From contig NW_014577101.1 of assembly GCF_000485595.1 (NCBI RefSeq), forward strand, positions 664,207 through 716,156: 51,950 bases of DNA, in the 5' to 3' direction. Positions within the stretch are counted from its first letter, which is position 1; every line of letters begins with the position of its first letter. The DNA comes from Priapulus caudatus (lineage: Eukaryota > Priapulida > Priapulimorpha > Priapulimorphida > Priapulidae). The notes below the pieces were generated by a model. That model searched no databases and had not been told where the DNA came from. It saw nothing but the letters and a program-made list of their open reading frames with translations. Both the position numbers and the translations under genes were made by a program. Shown here one piece after another: positions 22,694-33,506 of this stretch.

Positions 22694-23460
22694 CATATAC
22701 ATCAGAAGTAGATAATAGGGAAGGAGTGTGACTTCAATAAACAAGGGAAATTCGTCATTTACTAGCCTTAGATTACCTACGATTTACTACGCGTAACTCA
22801 ATCAACTTGAGCTCAAATCCTACACAGTACATTCGCTTAGAATCGTGCGAAATGGTTTCCTCGTATACACCCGCAATCTGGAGATACAGACTAAAACGTA
22901 CGTCACGATTCTCCATTCTGTTGCCAGCAAACCGAATGTATAACCCGCCTAACTTGAAACAATAGGCAGCTACTAACGATTCTTGCGCACTCTTGTGCCC
23001 TCTTGGCAATGCGGTGCGGCTCGCTGGGAGATTGGAGCTAGAGCTGCTGCTGATTGCAGTAGGCGTGCGTGCGTGGGGCATACCAGCTGTAAATAGGTAA
23101 AAGATTAGCTCGCCGATGTCCAATCTCCCAGCGAGCCACACCGCATCGCCGAGGGCACAAGAGTGCGCAAGAGTCGTTAGTAGCTGCCTATTGTTTCAAG
23201 TTAGGCGGTTTATACATTCGGTTTTCTGGCAACAAAATGGAGAATCGTGTCGTACGTTTTAGTCTGTATCTCCGGATTGCGGGTGTATACGGGGAAACGA
23301 TTTTGCATGATGCTAGGCGAATGTACTGTGTACGATTTGAGCTCAAGTTGGTTGAGTTACGCGTAGTAAATCGTAGGTATTCTAAGGCTAGTAAATGACG
23401 AATTTCCCTTGTTTATTGAAGTCACACTCCTTTCCTATTATCTGCTTCTGATATACATAA
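22694..23460. repeat. Giant inverted repeat, about 342-bp arms, 84-bp loop
   Basis: Left arm 22,694-23,035 and right arm 23,120-23,460 are inverted copies with roughly 90-95% identity, judged by eye. A transcript through it would form a long hairpin. No gene is recognised in the arms. Confidence 0.85.
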
Positions 23461-24034
23461 CAAGTGCCGCAGAGCGACAGCGCTCACATGACGGCAGGTG
23501 TTCTGATGCTAAACTCACTGGCAAACAAATCAAGAGCACCTTCCCATCGCCACGTTCACTCTCCCTCGTTGTCTCTCTTATTCTTTCTCTTTCGCTCTCT
23601 CGCTCTTGCTCTCTCTTCCCTTTGTGCTCTCTCTCTCGCTCGATCACTCTCTCCCTCTCTCTCTCGCTCGATCACACTCTCTCTCTCTCTCTCTCTCTTG
23701 CTCTCTCTTCCCTTCGCGCGCTCTCTCTCCCTCTCTCTCGCTCACTCACACTCACTCTCCCTCGTTGTCTCTCTCTTTCTTTGTCTTTGTCTTTCTCTCT
23801 ATCTCTCTCTTTCTCTCTCACTCTTGCACGTGCTCTCTCTCTTTCTCTCTCTCCTTCTCCGGCGGACAAGCTACCGGACAGATCTACTTGTCCTCCGTGG
23901 AAATGGACAAGTACGGACAAACGGATAGCCCTTATTTCGAACACTGGGATGGTATCAGAAACCTTCTCGAAGAAATGTTCGTTGGGATCGTTATGAAAGT
24001 TCAGTTGCCACGAGATGGCGCGTACGTTTGAGTG
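23461..24034 (-). mobile_element. Dispersed repeat X, copy with expanded CT tract
   Basis: Its two ends match the inverse of window positions 78-300: AAGTGCCGC...CAGCGCTCA near 23,464 and the CATCTCGTGGCAACTTTCAT (minus) type end near 24,015. Between them is a CT-rich microsatellite of about 310 bp (23,560-23,870). Open frames here are low complexity only. Confidence 0.6.
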
Positions 24035-24410
24035 TCTCAAGATTAAAGATGAAAGCTCCCATCGTACGTAGTATATAGCAACAACTATTAGCAAGACAGA
24101 ATAGGTAAGCACTCATCCATTTACCTACGCAAGCCTACAGGCTAAAATAGAGAGCTGCCACCTGTAACTAATTAACGCAGGCAAAAACTACACCGTACTA
24201 TCACCGCCACATGCACTGGCAGTGGCATAAGTTACATGTAACACACTGACAGTACAGAATGCCATAGAAATTATACGATTTAAGGAGCATAAACCTTCTT
24301 CAACCAAATTTAGCCTTTGAAATTTCAGTGACATTGTAGCCTCATACATCCAGGCATGTATAGATTCTACTAGCAAACCCGGCAGTCACATTCTTTCTAA
24401 CAGTAAACAA

Positions 24411-24583
24411 ATCCATGTTTAACCCTCCTCTTGAGGGTCAAAAGGCTATCCGACACTTACTCTTCACATGTCAGCAGAAAGTACATTTCATGGTCATTTC
24501 AATAAAGCCATAAAAATGCTAGGTCACCGCTGAAACAAAAACGTTTTTCAATCGCTCCGTCAGACCATGTCCTCAATAACCAT
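24411..24583 (+). mobile_element. LINE/SINE-type dispersed repeat, copy 2, 5' part
   Basis: It matches 6,467-6,640 and stops abruptly at the start of the duplicated block. The rest of the same copy appears after the N gap at 27,046. Confidence 0.65.
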
Positions 24584-26884
24584 ATCAAATAGTTACCAGG
24601 GTACGTTCCAGTAGTACCCTGGGAGACATAGCCCTATGAGCGCTACGTACTGCATGCGACATCGCTGTGATGGTTCCCAATTTCCCATGCCATTTTGTAT
24701 TCAGGTTTTTTTTCGGAGGGAGAAAAACATGGTTCCTGCTTTCAGTAACTGTCGTCACATCGTCTTCATTAGTTTAGTTTAAGATACTGAAGCAAGTTTT
24801 TTTCCTGTAATCCATCACTCACAATTTTCCCCTTACATGTAAACAATTATATAAACTGCAACGCAGGAACGTCAAGCGCGAACCAAGTTACGCAGTGACG
24901 TCACCTGATACCATCAGGAGCTAATAATGACAAATTTGTCATTATTAGCTCCTGATACCATATAACTCCATGCCAGTGATGTGGTTAAAACGCACCCTTC
25001 GTTGCTGACATTCCCGGCTTACTGAGAACTTGTACGTTGCAACCGTGCTCACAGAAAAAAATCTTCTATATATAGAAGGATGAGAATAAAGAATTTCATT
25101 TTCAGAGAAAATCACAAGTTGGATGGAGGGGGGGGGCGAAGCCAACTATTCATTCATTTCATTATAACTAATACAATGTGTTTTACTTGTTGATAAATAC
25201 AAAAATAATGTGTTATTGTTATATAATATTACAACGTTCTCACATTATCATTATGTGTAAAATGTTTTTGTTTGTTTGTCGTGTGCCCACTGGGCGGGTA
25301 TGAAGAGATTAATTCAGTTTTCACTGGCAATCACAATTTGTAAACCTAGACTTACTGGATTTCTTGCATTCTGTGTACTTACAAGTGGTCAGTGGTCATT
25401 AAACATAACCTTGCAATGATGTTTTAAAACTGTCCATGTTAGTGTGATTTCTAGTTAACAGTTTCGTATTACTTACAGCTCAGTGGGTTCGTACCACATA
25501 GAGTGTGTAACACATTCATTTTCGGGTGCGCCCTTGCGTTAGTAATGCAATATTTATTGTAAAGCCGCATCTGAATGCAGCGTCCGCGCTCACCCGACGC
25601 AAATAAATTGTTATGGATGCAAAATTATTTTGATCAAGCGCCCGTTCGCGTTATAAGTATAATAAAGCTTCATGTAGATTTTACGAACGATCTTTATATC
25701 GTTTATATTTTAACAATCTTATAATAAAAACATACCATTTTGATGCTTGCCTAAAAAAAAAATTCCGGGAAGGCATGACCCCGGACCCTTCTAGCAAGGC
25801 TTCGCACCTTCGGCACTTGCAATGGCCCCCTAAATTGGAACAATAAGGGGCCCAGGATCCCATTTGATAAATGGCTAGAATGAACAATGGTGTTATGGTC
25901 ACACGTGGCAGGTTTTGTCGGATCAAGCGAACATATAGGAATACAATGGAACACAAGTGAATTAATAGTGCTTTGTGGACAGAGAAGAATCTTAATGAAT
26001 AAATGTATTGTTGACAGTTGAAATACAGGTTTTACATATCGAATTTAGACGTTCCACAAAATCGACTCCAGAGACAGTGAAATCCGAGAAATTTCTCAGA
26101 TCCGAGGAAAATTCTCATCGCCTGATCATATATAATGATATATACGTAATACGTACCATAACGGTAGGGTAGTAAAAGGTCAACAGTGCACAAACAACCG
26201 TGCCGACATGTAGATAAAACGGATAGTCAATATTATAGAATAAGGGTGTTTAAAATTCAAAATTTTCAACACCCTTATTCTATAATTTGACTGTTTATAT
26301 ATGTATATGTAACGTTTTTCCGCACGTTCACGCGAGACTCTACCACTGTTTCGAACCACTGTGATTGTAGCAAGTCCACCAGAACAAACAAACACAATCA
26401 AAAATGACAAGTGTTTACGCCGGGAATAAGGTCCGGGGCTTCTTATCCCGAGCCTGGTAACAACCAGAGTGGGGCCAATAGAAACGGTACAATATTCCTG
26501 CAGCGGTTACAGGCCGGGAGTGCAGAACGCCGGGGACTGTGACGGCTGCGGCTGAGCGGAAATCTCGTGTCGCCATATATATAAATATTATAATCATAGC
26601 CGCAATTTATAACCAATATAATATATTGAATAATTAAATAATATATATAATATATGACTAGTATATATATAATATCAGGGGGGTTAAAATAAGGACAAAC
26701 ATTGTCATTGTATTAACCGCGCGTGATAATATATGAGGGGCCTACCTATATCAGTAGATACATCAGAAGTAGGATAAAGGGAAGGAGTGTGACTTCAATA
26801 AACGAAGGCGAATTCGTCATTTACTAGCCGTTAGATTCAGCCGTACGATTACTTACGGACGCTGGAAACCTCGCAGAATCGGAA
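24581..26884. repeat. Duplicated block, copy 2, ending at the gap
   Basis: This is a second copy of 20,522-22,800. It begins with the right arm of a foldback A element inserted in the LINE/SINE-type repeat and ends as it enters the left arm of the giant inverted repeat, exactly where the N run starts. Confidence 0.8.
24913..24956. repeat. Perfect 44-bp palindrome
   Basis: ATCAGGAGCTAATAATGACA starts one half; the other half is its exact inverse (22+22 bases, no loop). The matching spot in copy 1 (about 20,866-20,915) is broken by small indels. Confidence 0.85.
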
Positions 26885-27045
26885 NNNNNNNNNNNNNNNN
26901 NNNNNNNNNNNNNNNNNNNNNNNNNNNNNNNNNNNNNNNNNNNNNNNNNNNNNNNNNNNNNNNNNNNNNNNNNNNNNNNNNNNNNNNNNNNNNNNNNNNN
27001 NNNNNNNNNNNNNNNNNNNNNNNNNNNNNNNNNNNNNNNNNNNNN
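26885..27045. other. Assembly gap (161 N)
   Basis: The unknown bases fall where the second copy of the giant inverted repeat would continue, so the true length may be much larger than 161. Confidence 0.95.
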
Positions 27046-27311
27046 AAGATTTGTGCCGTAATTCCGTATTTCTTCCTATACCTTAAGTTAAGAGGAAAAT
27101 ATTACCCCTCCGTTTACACATATTGACAAAATTTGTCATCCTGAGTCTTTTTCACGATCCCCCTCCGACGTCCCGAATATCGTGACCGTACGTCGAGCGG
27201 TTAAGATTTGTGCCCAACTGTTGACGGACGCACGCACGCACGGCCGGACGGACAGACGCACGCTCATGCGATTCTACAAGCTGCATCTGACTACATCAGA
27301 TGAGCTAATAA
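27046..27311 (+). mobile_element. LINE/SINE-type dispersed repeat, copy 2, 3' part
   Basis: It matches 6,760-7,012, including the GACGGACG tract and the ATCTGACTACATCAGATGAG end. With 24,411-24,583 it forms one interrupted copy. Confidence 0.65.
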
Positions 27312-27384
27312 TAAATAATACAATATATAATTATATATCAGTATGTCATCAATGTTAATTAATCTCCCTGCAACTATGTACTCT

Positions 27385-27548
27385 TCACGCAGCGGAGCAA
27401 GGCCGTTCCAGAAAAATCTCTTGAGTCAACGTGATGACGTCTTTAGCTCCGCCAGGTATCCGCCATCATCCCGGGGCCATCATGCAGTGATATCGCCCCT
27501 TGGCACTCGTCAGTTCTGTAATAAATATATGGAAATGTATTACGTGTA
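27385..27548 (+). other. Open frame after an acceptor-like site, 54 codons
   Basis: After TCTTCACGCAG (27,391-27,392) the + frame stays open to TAG at 27,547. It includes GARPFQKNLLSQRDDVFSSA and RYPPSSRGHHAVISPLGT, with an AATAAA in its last codons. The minus strand of the same stretch holds an equally good acceptor, so the coding strand is unclear. No family is recognised. Confidence 0.2.
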
Positions 27549-28103
27549 GCACACACCCCTTCCGAAAGCTGCTACGTCGTTACACAACACAGAAGTTATT
27601 ACCAAGGCCACAGGCATACACGAAACACGACAAGAATTCCATGGAAAGGTGTTTGCCCGCAACGCGCCGCCATGTGTAAATAAATGTGCCAGAATACAAA
27701 ATGGCCTCCAATGCAATCCCGCAAGCTGCACGCCAGCTACCACTGTGCCAGCTGCCCATGGGAAAATAATAAGGATATACGAAATCAAGCAACTTGATCT
27801 GAAAATTGAGAAATACCTTAGCTGTACGTTGTAAATAGTGAATAACTGTTTTGAAGCCCACGTCGATTTTTAGCAGTTTTCATTTGAGATTTCTTGGAAG
27901 TGCACTGGTCAACAAACGCAAAATAACCCAAGCGATCAGTACATCAGGCTTGCAAGTACAAACAATTGTTGACGGGTAATGAATACAATCACTACGGTAC
28001 CATCAGCCTACTGATAATTTCGCAACCATGTTGTTGTAGAAGCACACACACACACACACACCTGTTACCTGTTACCTGTTATTAGACGAGCCTTCAAACT
28101 TAC

Positions 28104-28190
28104 CTGAACTTGTGGAAAACTGGAGCCTTGGAATGTGGAAATCCTCGTCCACGGCAAAGAACTCTGCAAAATCTAGCGGCTCTCTCTTAC
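28104..28190 (-). other. Orphan internal exon, 28 codons, minus strand
   Basis: On the minus strand a TTTTTAG acceptor (28,191) opens an 87-nt exon closed by a strong CAG|GTAAGTTTG donor (28,103). The frame reads KREPLDFAEFFAVDEDFHIP then RLQFSTSS, entry phase 1 and exit phase 1. The peptide has a normal coding composition. A phase-compatible acceptor (TTTATTACAG) at 27,516 could lead to a last short exon 27,515-27,466 ending in TGA. No homologue is recognised. The upstream partner exon was not found. Confidence 0.35.
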
Positions 28191-28199
28191 CTAAAAATA

Positions 28200-30692
28200 C
28201 GCACACACACCCATCCGCACACGCACACACACCCATCCACACTCGCACTTATCCATCAACTTTTTTTTGCAAATGTAGAGATCATTCTTGGGAAGATATG
28301 TGGGCCCTAAAAAGGGCCCGGGGAAGGGGGAATGGGACAGCACGCAGACAAACACAGCGTTGGAATATCTTGATAGACGATGCCTTGGTTAAAATGTCCT
28401 TTCTTGTGAACTGCAGACTTGTGACATCGCTGACCTTTCCAAGGTTGGACAAATGTAGTAGGAAGCAGCGAACGTGGTACGCAATCTTTCGTACTCTATT
28501 CTTGACACCTCGTCTTCTAAGCGCGTTAAAGTCTCTCCGCTGTCTAGCGGCTCAATCAGCAGCGATACATAGTATCGCTTAAATCTACATTCCAATAACA
28601 TTCGTCGTGCTTAACGCTTCAGTCTATGAACATACAATATCGTACACGTTCGCGAAAATCCTGCAGTCTACACAGCATCACATATCAGCACATACACGAG
28701 CGAATTGTTCGGTCACTAGTCATTAACAACAAACATACATGTATTACACAAAAGAACTTGTGTATACGATCGAATTGCTTGAACAATACTTTTACACTTT
28801 TGTTTTAACACTGCACAAGCAATTATGTAGCAGTAGTGCCGGCTTCCATCGAACTATTGTGCCTGCTGTTAGCAATGAACCAACCGCAACAGTGTATATG
28901 TGATTCAGAATAGAAGATTGTTTAGATCCACTTTCATGATAAAACAAACTTATAAAAAGAATACCTCTAGTCACCCATCCATCCTTTACTTAATTAGGCG
29001 TTTTTTTTAAATAACTGCAAGACGTTCGTTACTGGGTAAATTATGCTAAGGAGCGCCGAATTCTCTATTAGACACGATTCCACGATAACCTAGCTTACGC
29101 TGGTTCTCAATGCAACACGATCAAACTAAGAAAGGCAGTACTCCACTAGCACACAAATCTCTCCCAGCAACAATCATTCATAGCAGACATTGATTTTTTT
29201 TAGTTTTTCCCCCCAATAAAAGTAAAAGGTGGACTAATGGAAAGTGACATGGCTACAGCTCGCTCATACTTCCGAATTGGGAACAAGCTTAGAGGGGACA
29301 TACTCAATAATGACCCACCCTATACAAAGCAAACAGCAGGCACTATAGATGACTGATACTACTAAAACTTACATTGCGCTCAAACCATACTATGTGCAGA
29401 AACAGCTGGTCAGCCAGGCCGCACACATTATTGCCAGTAGTCAATTGGTCCTACACGTCAGCCAATGGGGCGCTGGTACCCGAATTCAACATTACACAAT
29501 GGAAACCGGTCTGTAAGCTTGACATACACTTTGACAACACTAAACTAAGATGGGAACCTACACATTGTGCTACATGGCCAGCATACCAATCACCATAAAC
29601 CAGCAGATTCGTTCAGATTTTACATCTATGACTTAGCTTGTCAAGTTCAGCTCAAAAATTGGCATCATCACATTATTTACCCAGTTGCACGCCATCTCTA
29701 GCATTGCACTATCACATGAACACAATGCACAGGTGCCACTAAAAGTGAAACACCTGGTGGGATCACTGGATATTTCCCACTCATAAAATATAATCCTGCC
29801 GGCTTATGAGATTGCTGATGAAGCAATAATCATTGTACAATAAGTCACAACATTCCTATGGATATTTTTCAGGAATGGCAATCATATTCTCATATCTGCT
29901 TTCATAAACTTCACAACAAGCAACAGTATTCCGTTTATGAAATGCAGTACCAAAATATTTAAAAATATGCACTGTCAATTCACAAGAAAGTACATACGAA
30001 AAAATATACTCTTATTTACAGTATAAAAACTAATTTTACAAGCTTGGCATCATCTGTCACGAGCCATCCAACACATACAAATAAGAGACATTACATTAAG
30101 CATTTAGCAACTTAAGAACTAGGTGTGCCTTAACTAGTAAAACATGTGGAAAAGGATTTAAATGTAATGCCAAAAATCCAAAGATTAAACACTAGTCTTA
30201 ACTATGTGCCTAGAATATGGCTTTCCCGGCTCATCCCTATCATAAGGCGAACTAGAAAAGACAAGTCCATGACACGTTCGACTTGACCTTCAGAGGTAAA
30301 TGTTAACTAAATGATTAAACTTGTTTTCCATCAAATATTCAAAAGTAATTTCAGTTAATTCACACAAAAACAAGACTTGATGGATACTTCCAATTGGACA
30401 ACATATTTGAATCCAGAAACTTGCTATCACTTTTAAACAATCAATTATTAGGAATTTACTGTAATGTTCATCACTTTATCTGAAAATTAGTACCCATTTG
30501 AACACGTCTAAACAGATATACAATTATATGGTACAGATTGTACAAAGTGGTGCGAAAACCTCTTTGGTCAACATTCATTTTACAAACTACCTAGTGCAAA
30601 ATGAATTTCCATTGCAGTAGGTATATACACTTCCACACATTACAAAACACACAAAAATGTCAGATTCAGTACTGACTTGCAAGTGTGTAAAA
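28200..30692. other. Region between the orphan minus exon and PNRC
   Basis: CA microsatellites lie at about 28,200-28,260. A minus frame at 28,389-28,601 stays open but lacks good splice sites. The AT-rich part from about 29,200 is probably PNRC 3' UTR and intergenic DNA. A minus GTAAGTTTT donor-like site lies at about 29,370. Nothing firmer is visible. Confidence 0.35.
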
Positions 30693-31106
30693 TCATGCGC
30701 TAACTTTGAGCATGAGCTTCAAATGGCTAGTCATCTCGTTGAAGGCTGAGTGAGGCTCTGCAGGCATATCAGTGTTAATTCTGCTAAACCCAACCCAATC
30801 ACTGGGTGGTTTTGGAAGAAGATATGCGGACGGTGGCTCACTGAATCGTGCGCCAGCATATGCCTGAATTGGACTTGCAGTCTTCCTGGTAGGGGTTACC
30901 ATTCTGGAAGGAGATGCTCGCTGCTTCTGCCTCGTCATCGATGGTGTCGGCGATGATCGCTTTTGCCTCGGTGACGGGGTGCTCCCCTCTCGGTTTGACT
31001 GAGCCCTACTGGTCCCTTTCATCTGCCACGTCTGGCCTCTCTCAGAATTGCTCTTTGTACTGGGATACGCAGTTACGGGTCTTTCTCCTCCTGCTCCAAC
31101 TGCCAT
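30693..31106 (-). CDS. PNRC2: Proline-rich nuclear receptor coactivator (PNRC1/2-like), 137 aa
   Basis: A single coding exon has a good start context (GTCGTAATGG) and a TGA stop at 30,693. The first 80 residues are basic and Ser/Pro-rich, with repeated SP motifs. Residues 83-104 read YAGARFSEPPSAYLLPKPPS then DW. This is the conserved PNRC core: its proline-rich EPP...LPKPP segment binds SH3/EVH1-type partners, including DCP1A in vertebrate PNRC2. The C-terminus (MTSHLKLMLKV, about 125-135) matches the conserved PNRC2 tail. Human PNRC2 is 139 aa. In vertebrates PNRC2 links nuclear receptors and UPF1 to the decapping complex; that role here is inferred from family. PNRC1 cannot be excluded, and an invertebrate single copy would be ancestral to both. 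The leader may contain a splice acceptor (CTGTAG, about 31,117) just before the ATG. The 3' UTR end was not found. Confidence 0.85.
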   Translation of the reverse strand: MAVGAGGERPVTAYPSTKSNSERGQTWQMKGTSRAQSNREGSTPSPRQKRSSPTPSMTRQKQRASPSRMVTPTRKTASPIQAYAGARFSEPPSAYLLPKPPSDWVGFSRINTDMPAEPHSAFNEMTSHLKLMLKVSA

Positions 31107-31567
31107 TACGACACTACAGTACAGCTTTGTGGGTCAACTTGAGAAGGCAAATGCCCGACAATTCGCCTGTGGAATGTTCGAATAAATTGTTTGCCGACAA
31201 TACAACCACCAGTGAGGTTTCCTGAGCATCTAGACGAACCAGCATATGATATCTGATACCTTCTGGACTGCTTGGATAAGTAAGAAAGCTGAAGGTAATG
31301 TTGACAAACCGCTGAGAGAAGGGAGCTGTTCAAAATGGCGTCGTAAAAGAGACGCGATGTAAACGAGCAGCCTTTCTTTCAACTTCCTCCAGGGTCTTCC
31401 TCTGGTGTTGACGGTCTTAAAACTTGCACTGTCTTCTTCTCTATCGTCTTTCAAAACTTTTCGTATGCCAGCTGATACAAAATTATACCTCCTGAAGAAG
31501 AATTTGTTAGAAATGTTTAGAAGAACTGAACACTTCCGTAACCTTCTCCACACCAAACACAACAAAG

Positions 31568-31622
31568 CCAATGACACACAAATATACCATCCAATCAGAC
31601 AGTTTTATTTCAATCACGTGAC
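31568..31622 (-). promoter_or_regulatory. CCAAT boxes and TCACGTGAC E-box upstream of PNRC
   Basis: CCAAT cores lie at about 31,568 and 31,591 (CCAATCAG). TCACGTGAC lies at 31,614-31,622, an E-box of the USF/MITF/TFEB (CLEAR) type. They lie in the roughly 750-bp gap between the PNRC coding start and the first exon of the divergent gene, so either gene could use them. Confidence 0.4.
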
Positions 31623-31795
31623 GATGATTCATAGTATTCGGCCCCGTTCGGGATATTGCCTAATATCGGTTGAGTCATAGTTCATATAAAAATACGAAGA
31701 ATTGCGTGCGGTTATCGTATGCGTAAAATAATAATTTATATATAATATATGTAACTGCTCAAGAAGGCATGTTATATTTCCAGTGACTATTTATT

Positions 31796-31826
31796 CCATA
31801 TAAGGAAATTGTCGTTCATGACGTCA
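31796..31826 (+). promoter_or_regulatory. CArG box plus full CRE
   Basis: CCATATAAGG (31,796-31,805) fits the serum response factor consensus CC(A/T)6GG exactly. TGACGTCA (31,819-31,826) is a perfect palindromic cAMP response element. A GC-rich KLF/Sp-like stretch (CGCCCAC, GAGGCGTGG) follows. They sit about 165-195 bp upstream of a strong splice donor at 31,990. This pairing is typical of immediate-early gene promoters. Confidence 0.55.
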
Positions 31827-31859
31827 CGCCCACTGAGAGGCGTGGAGATTGCTGTTTAC

Positions 31860-31989
31860 ACACATCTCTACAGTGCTGGGGAAAGGAAGGAGTGAGTCGT
31901 TTCTCTCTTCCCATCCTGATCAGATCTCTCGGTGCTAACGCATTTGTCTTTTCTCTGAAAGGAATGTCGTCGTAAATATCATGAACCAG
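31860..31989 (+). other. Leader exon 1 of the + gene divergent from PNRC
   Basis: A consensus donor (CCAG|GTACGT) closes this exon at 31,989; the start is approximate. It contains a complete 3-codon ORF (ATG at 31,964, stop at 31,973). A second ATG at 31,981 supplies only three codons before the donor. Joined to the acceptor at 33,506, that ORF reads MNQIVTSLS and stops at 33,525. The exon is therefore leader with short upstream ORFs. Confidence 0.5.
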
Positions 31990-33506
31990 GTACGTATGTA
32001 TACGAAGCGTTATTTATTGAACATGTAACCTTTGTGTAGCGTCGACTTCAGTTCAGGCAGACTCTGTAATAATCATCAATATCTACATTGAATCAGTGCA
32101 AGTCGGAGTCTATACATTGTCATTGGTAAATGAAATACGTATTCAACTCAATAATAAATAACCATAATACATAGGTGCATACCAGTTCACTTCGTGACTA
32201 CCCTTACTTAGTATTTTTCTCCGTGTGAAGGTTTTGTATCGATGTAACTGTGTTAGTGTTAAGACTTGCTATGCTACACTACGCCTCAGTCACCAGTGTT
32301 AAGACTTATCTCGGTTACCCTCTCGTGTTCGGGCCCAATATTTGTATTTATATTGAACTAGGGAAATCTACTGAGCTAGACAAAGTAGTGGCAATGATAA
32401 AGAAGATACGCCAGTAATTGACTGGCAAAGCCAGGGGTGTGAAAAGCTTTATAACATTTTTGCTAATCATTTAGTGTAAATTAATTCTCTGATGCTGTGC
32501 TATAATCTAACATTATATAGTGTCCAATTGCTAAAAATAAAGAACTTATATTAGAACAAATGCAAAAGTATATATGCCTGCATATAGTTTAAAAAACTCA
32601 ACTGTAAAATTTATTATTGTATCTAAAGTAGGCTAACTGTAGCGATACTGATGCCATGAGCCCAGGATCAGTACTACTGAATTATCAAACCTAGCTTTGT
32701 ACATATATAACACGGTTAATAGCCTTCGTGGTTGTTCTAACCCTTGGAAAAGCACATTGTGCGAATTGTGTTATGTGAAATTTATCTGAAAAAAAAACAG
32801 TGCAGCATGTGTTACTGCTAAAACCTAACTGGGTTTCTTCCTTCCTTCTAAATCATTTTTCCTTAACTATTGCCATAAAATTGTTTGCCACACTGACAAT
32901 GTATGTATAATTGCATGTTTCTTAATGTTTTAAGAAACATACGAATCTTATTATTATGTTAAATCTCCTTACTGTACATGTATATTATAAAGATATTATA
33001 CTTACAATTATACTCAATGTGGTACGAGTGTGCATGAACATTGAAAATTATACTGGGACTAGTTAGTACAGGCAGCGAGTTTTCCAGATTTTATTACTTA
33101 TCTTTACTTTAATTGTATTTTATCACTTTATCAATTGACTGTGGGCCTACCAGATCATAAGTGTTTCCTATGTGAGGCATGTGACTAGCACAGAATCCAT
33201 TTGATCCTAATTAATGGCAGACTACTGTTAATTAGGTCCAACACTATTGGTAGTAGTAAATTCACATTTTTTTATTCACATCTGTAATTGTTTCAGTTGC
33301 TGTGATCAGTAGTCAGAATAAAATTGTTAGTAGTTTATAAGGGTTCAACGGGTATTTTATTACAGATCGTTTTCATTTACGTGTAATTGACCATTGTTTC
33401 CTCGACAATGGCACGGCGAACATCAGAGACAAGAATATATCTCAATACACGAAGCACAAGAAAATATCACTGCTAATCGTGCTAATTTCTCATCATCTCT
33501 TCGCAG

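Larger units (their letters stand above)
20522..22800. repeat. Duplicated block, copy 1
   Basis: This stretch matches 24,581-26,884 along its whole length, starting at the right arm of a foldback A element. Differences are mostly single-base gains and losses. It contains AT-rich palindromes and leads into the giant inverted repeat. Open frames here are disrupted in the other copy, so no coding is supported. Confidence 0.8.

Noticed and set aside
23409-24112. Several overlapping open frames of 140-195 codons
   Set aside because: They run through the CT-rich microsatellite and give only Ser/Leu or Arg/Glu repeats.
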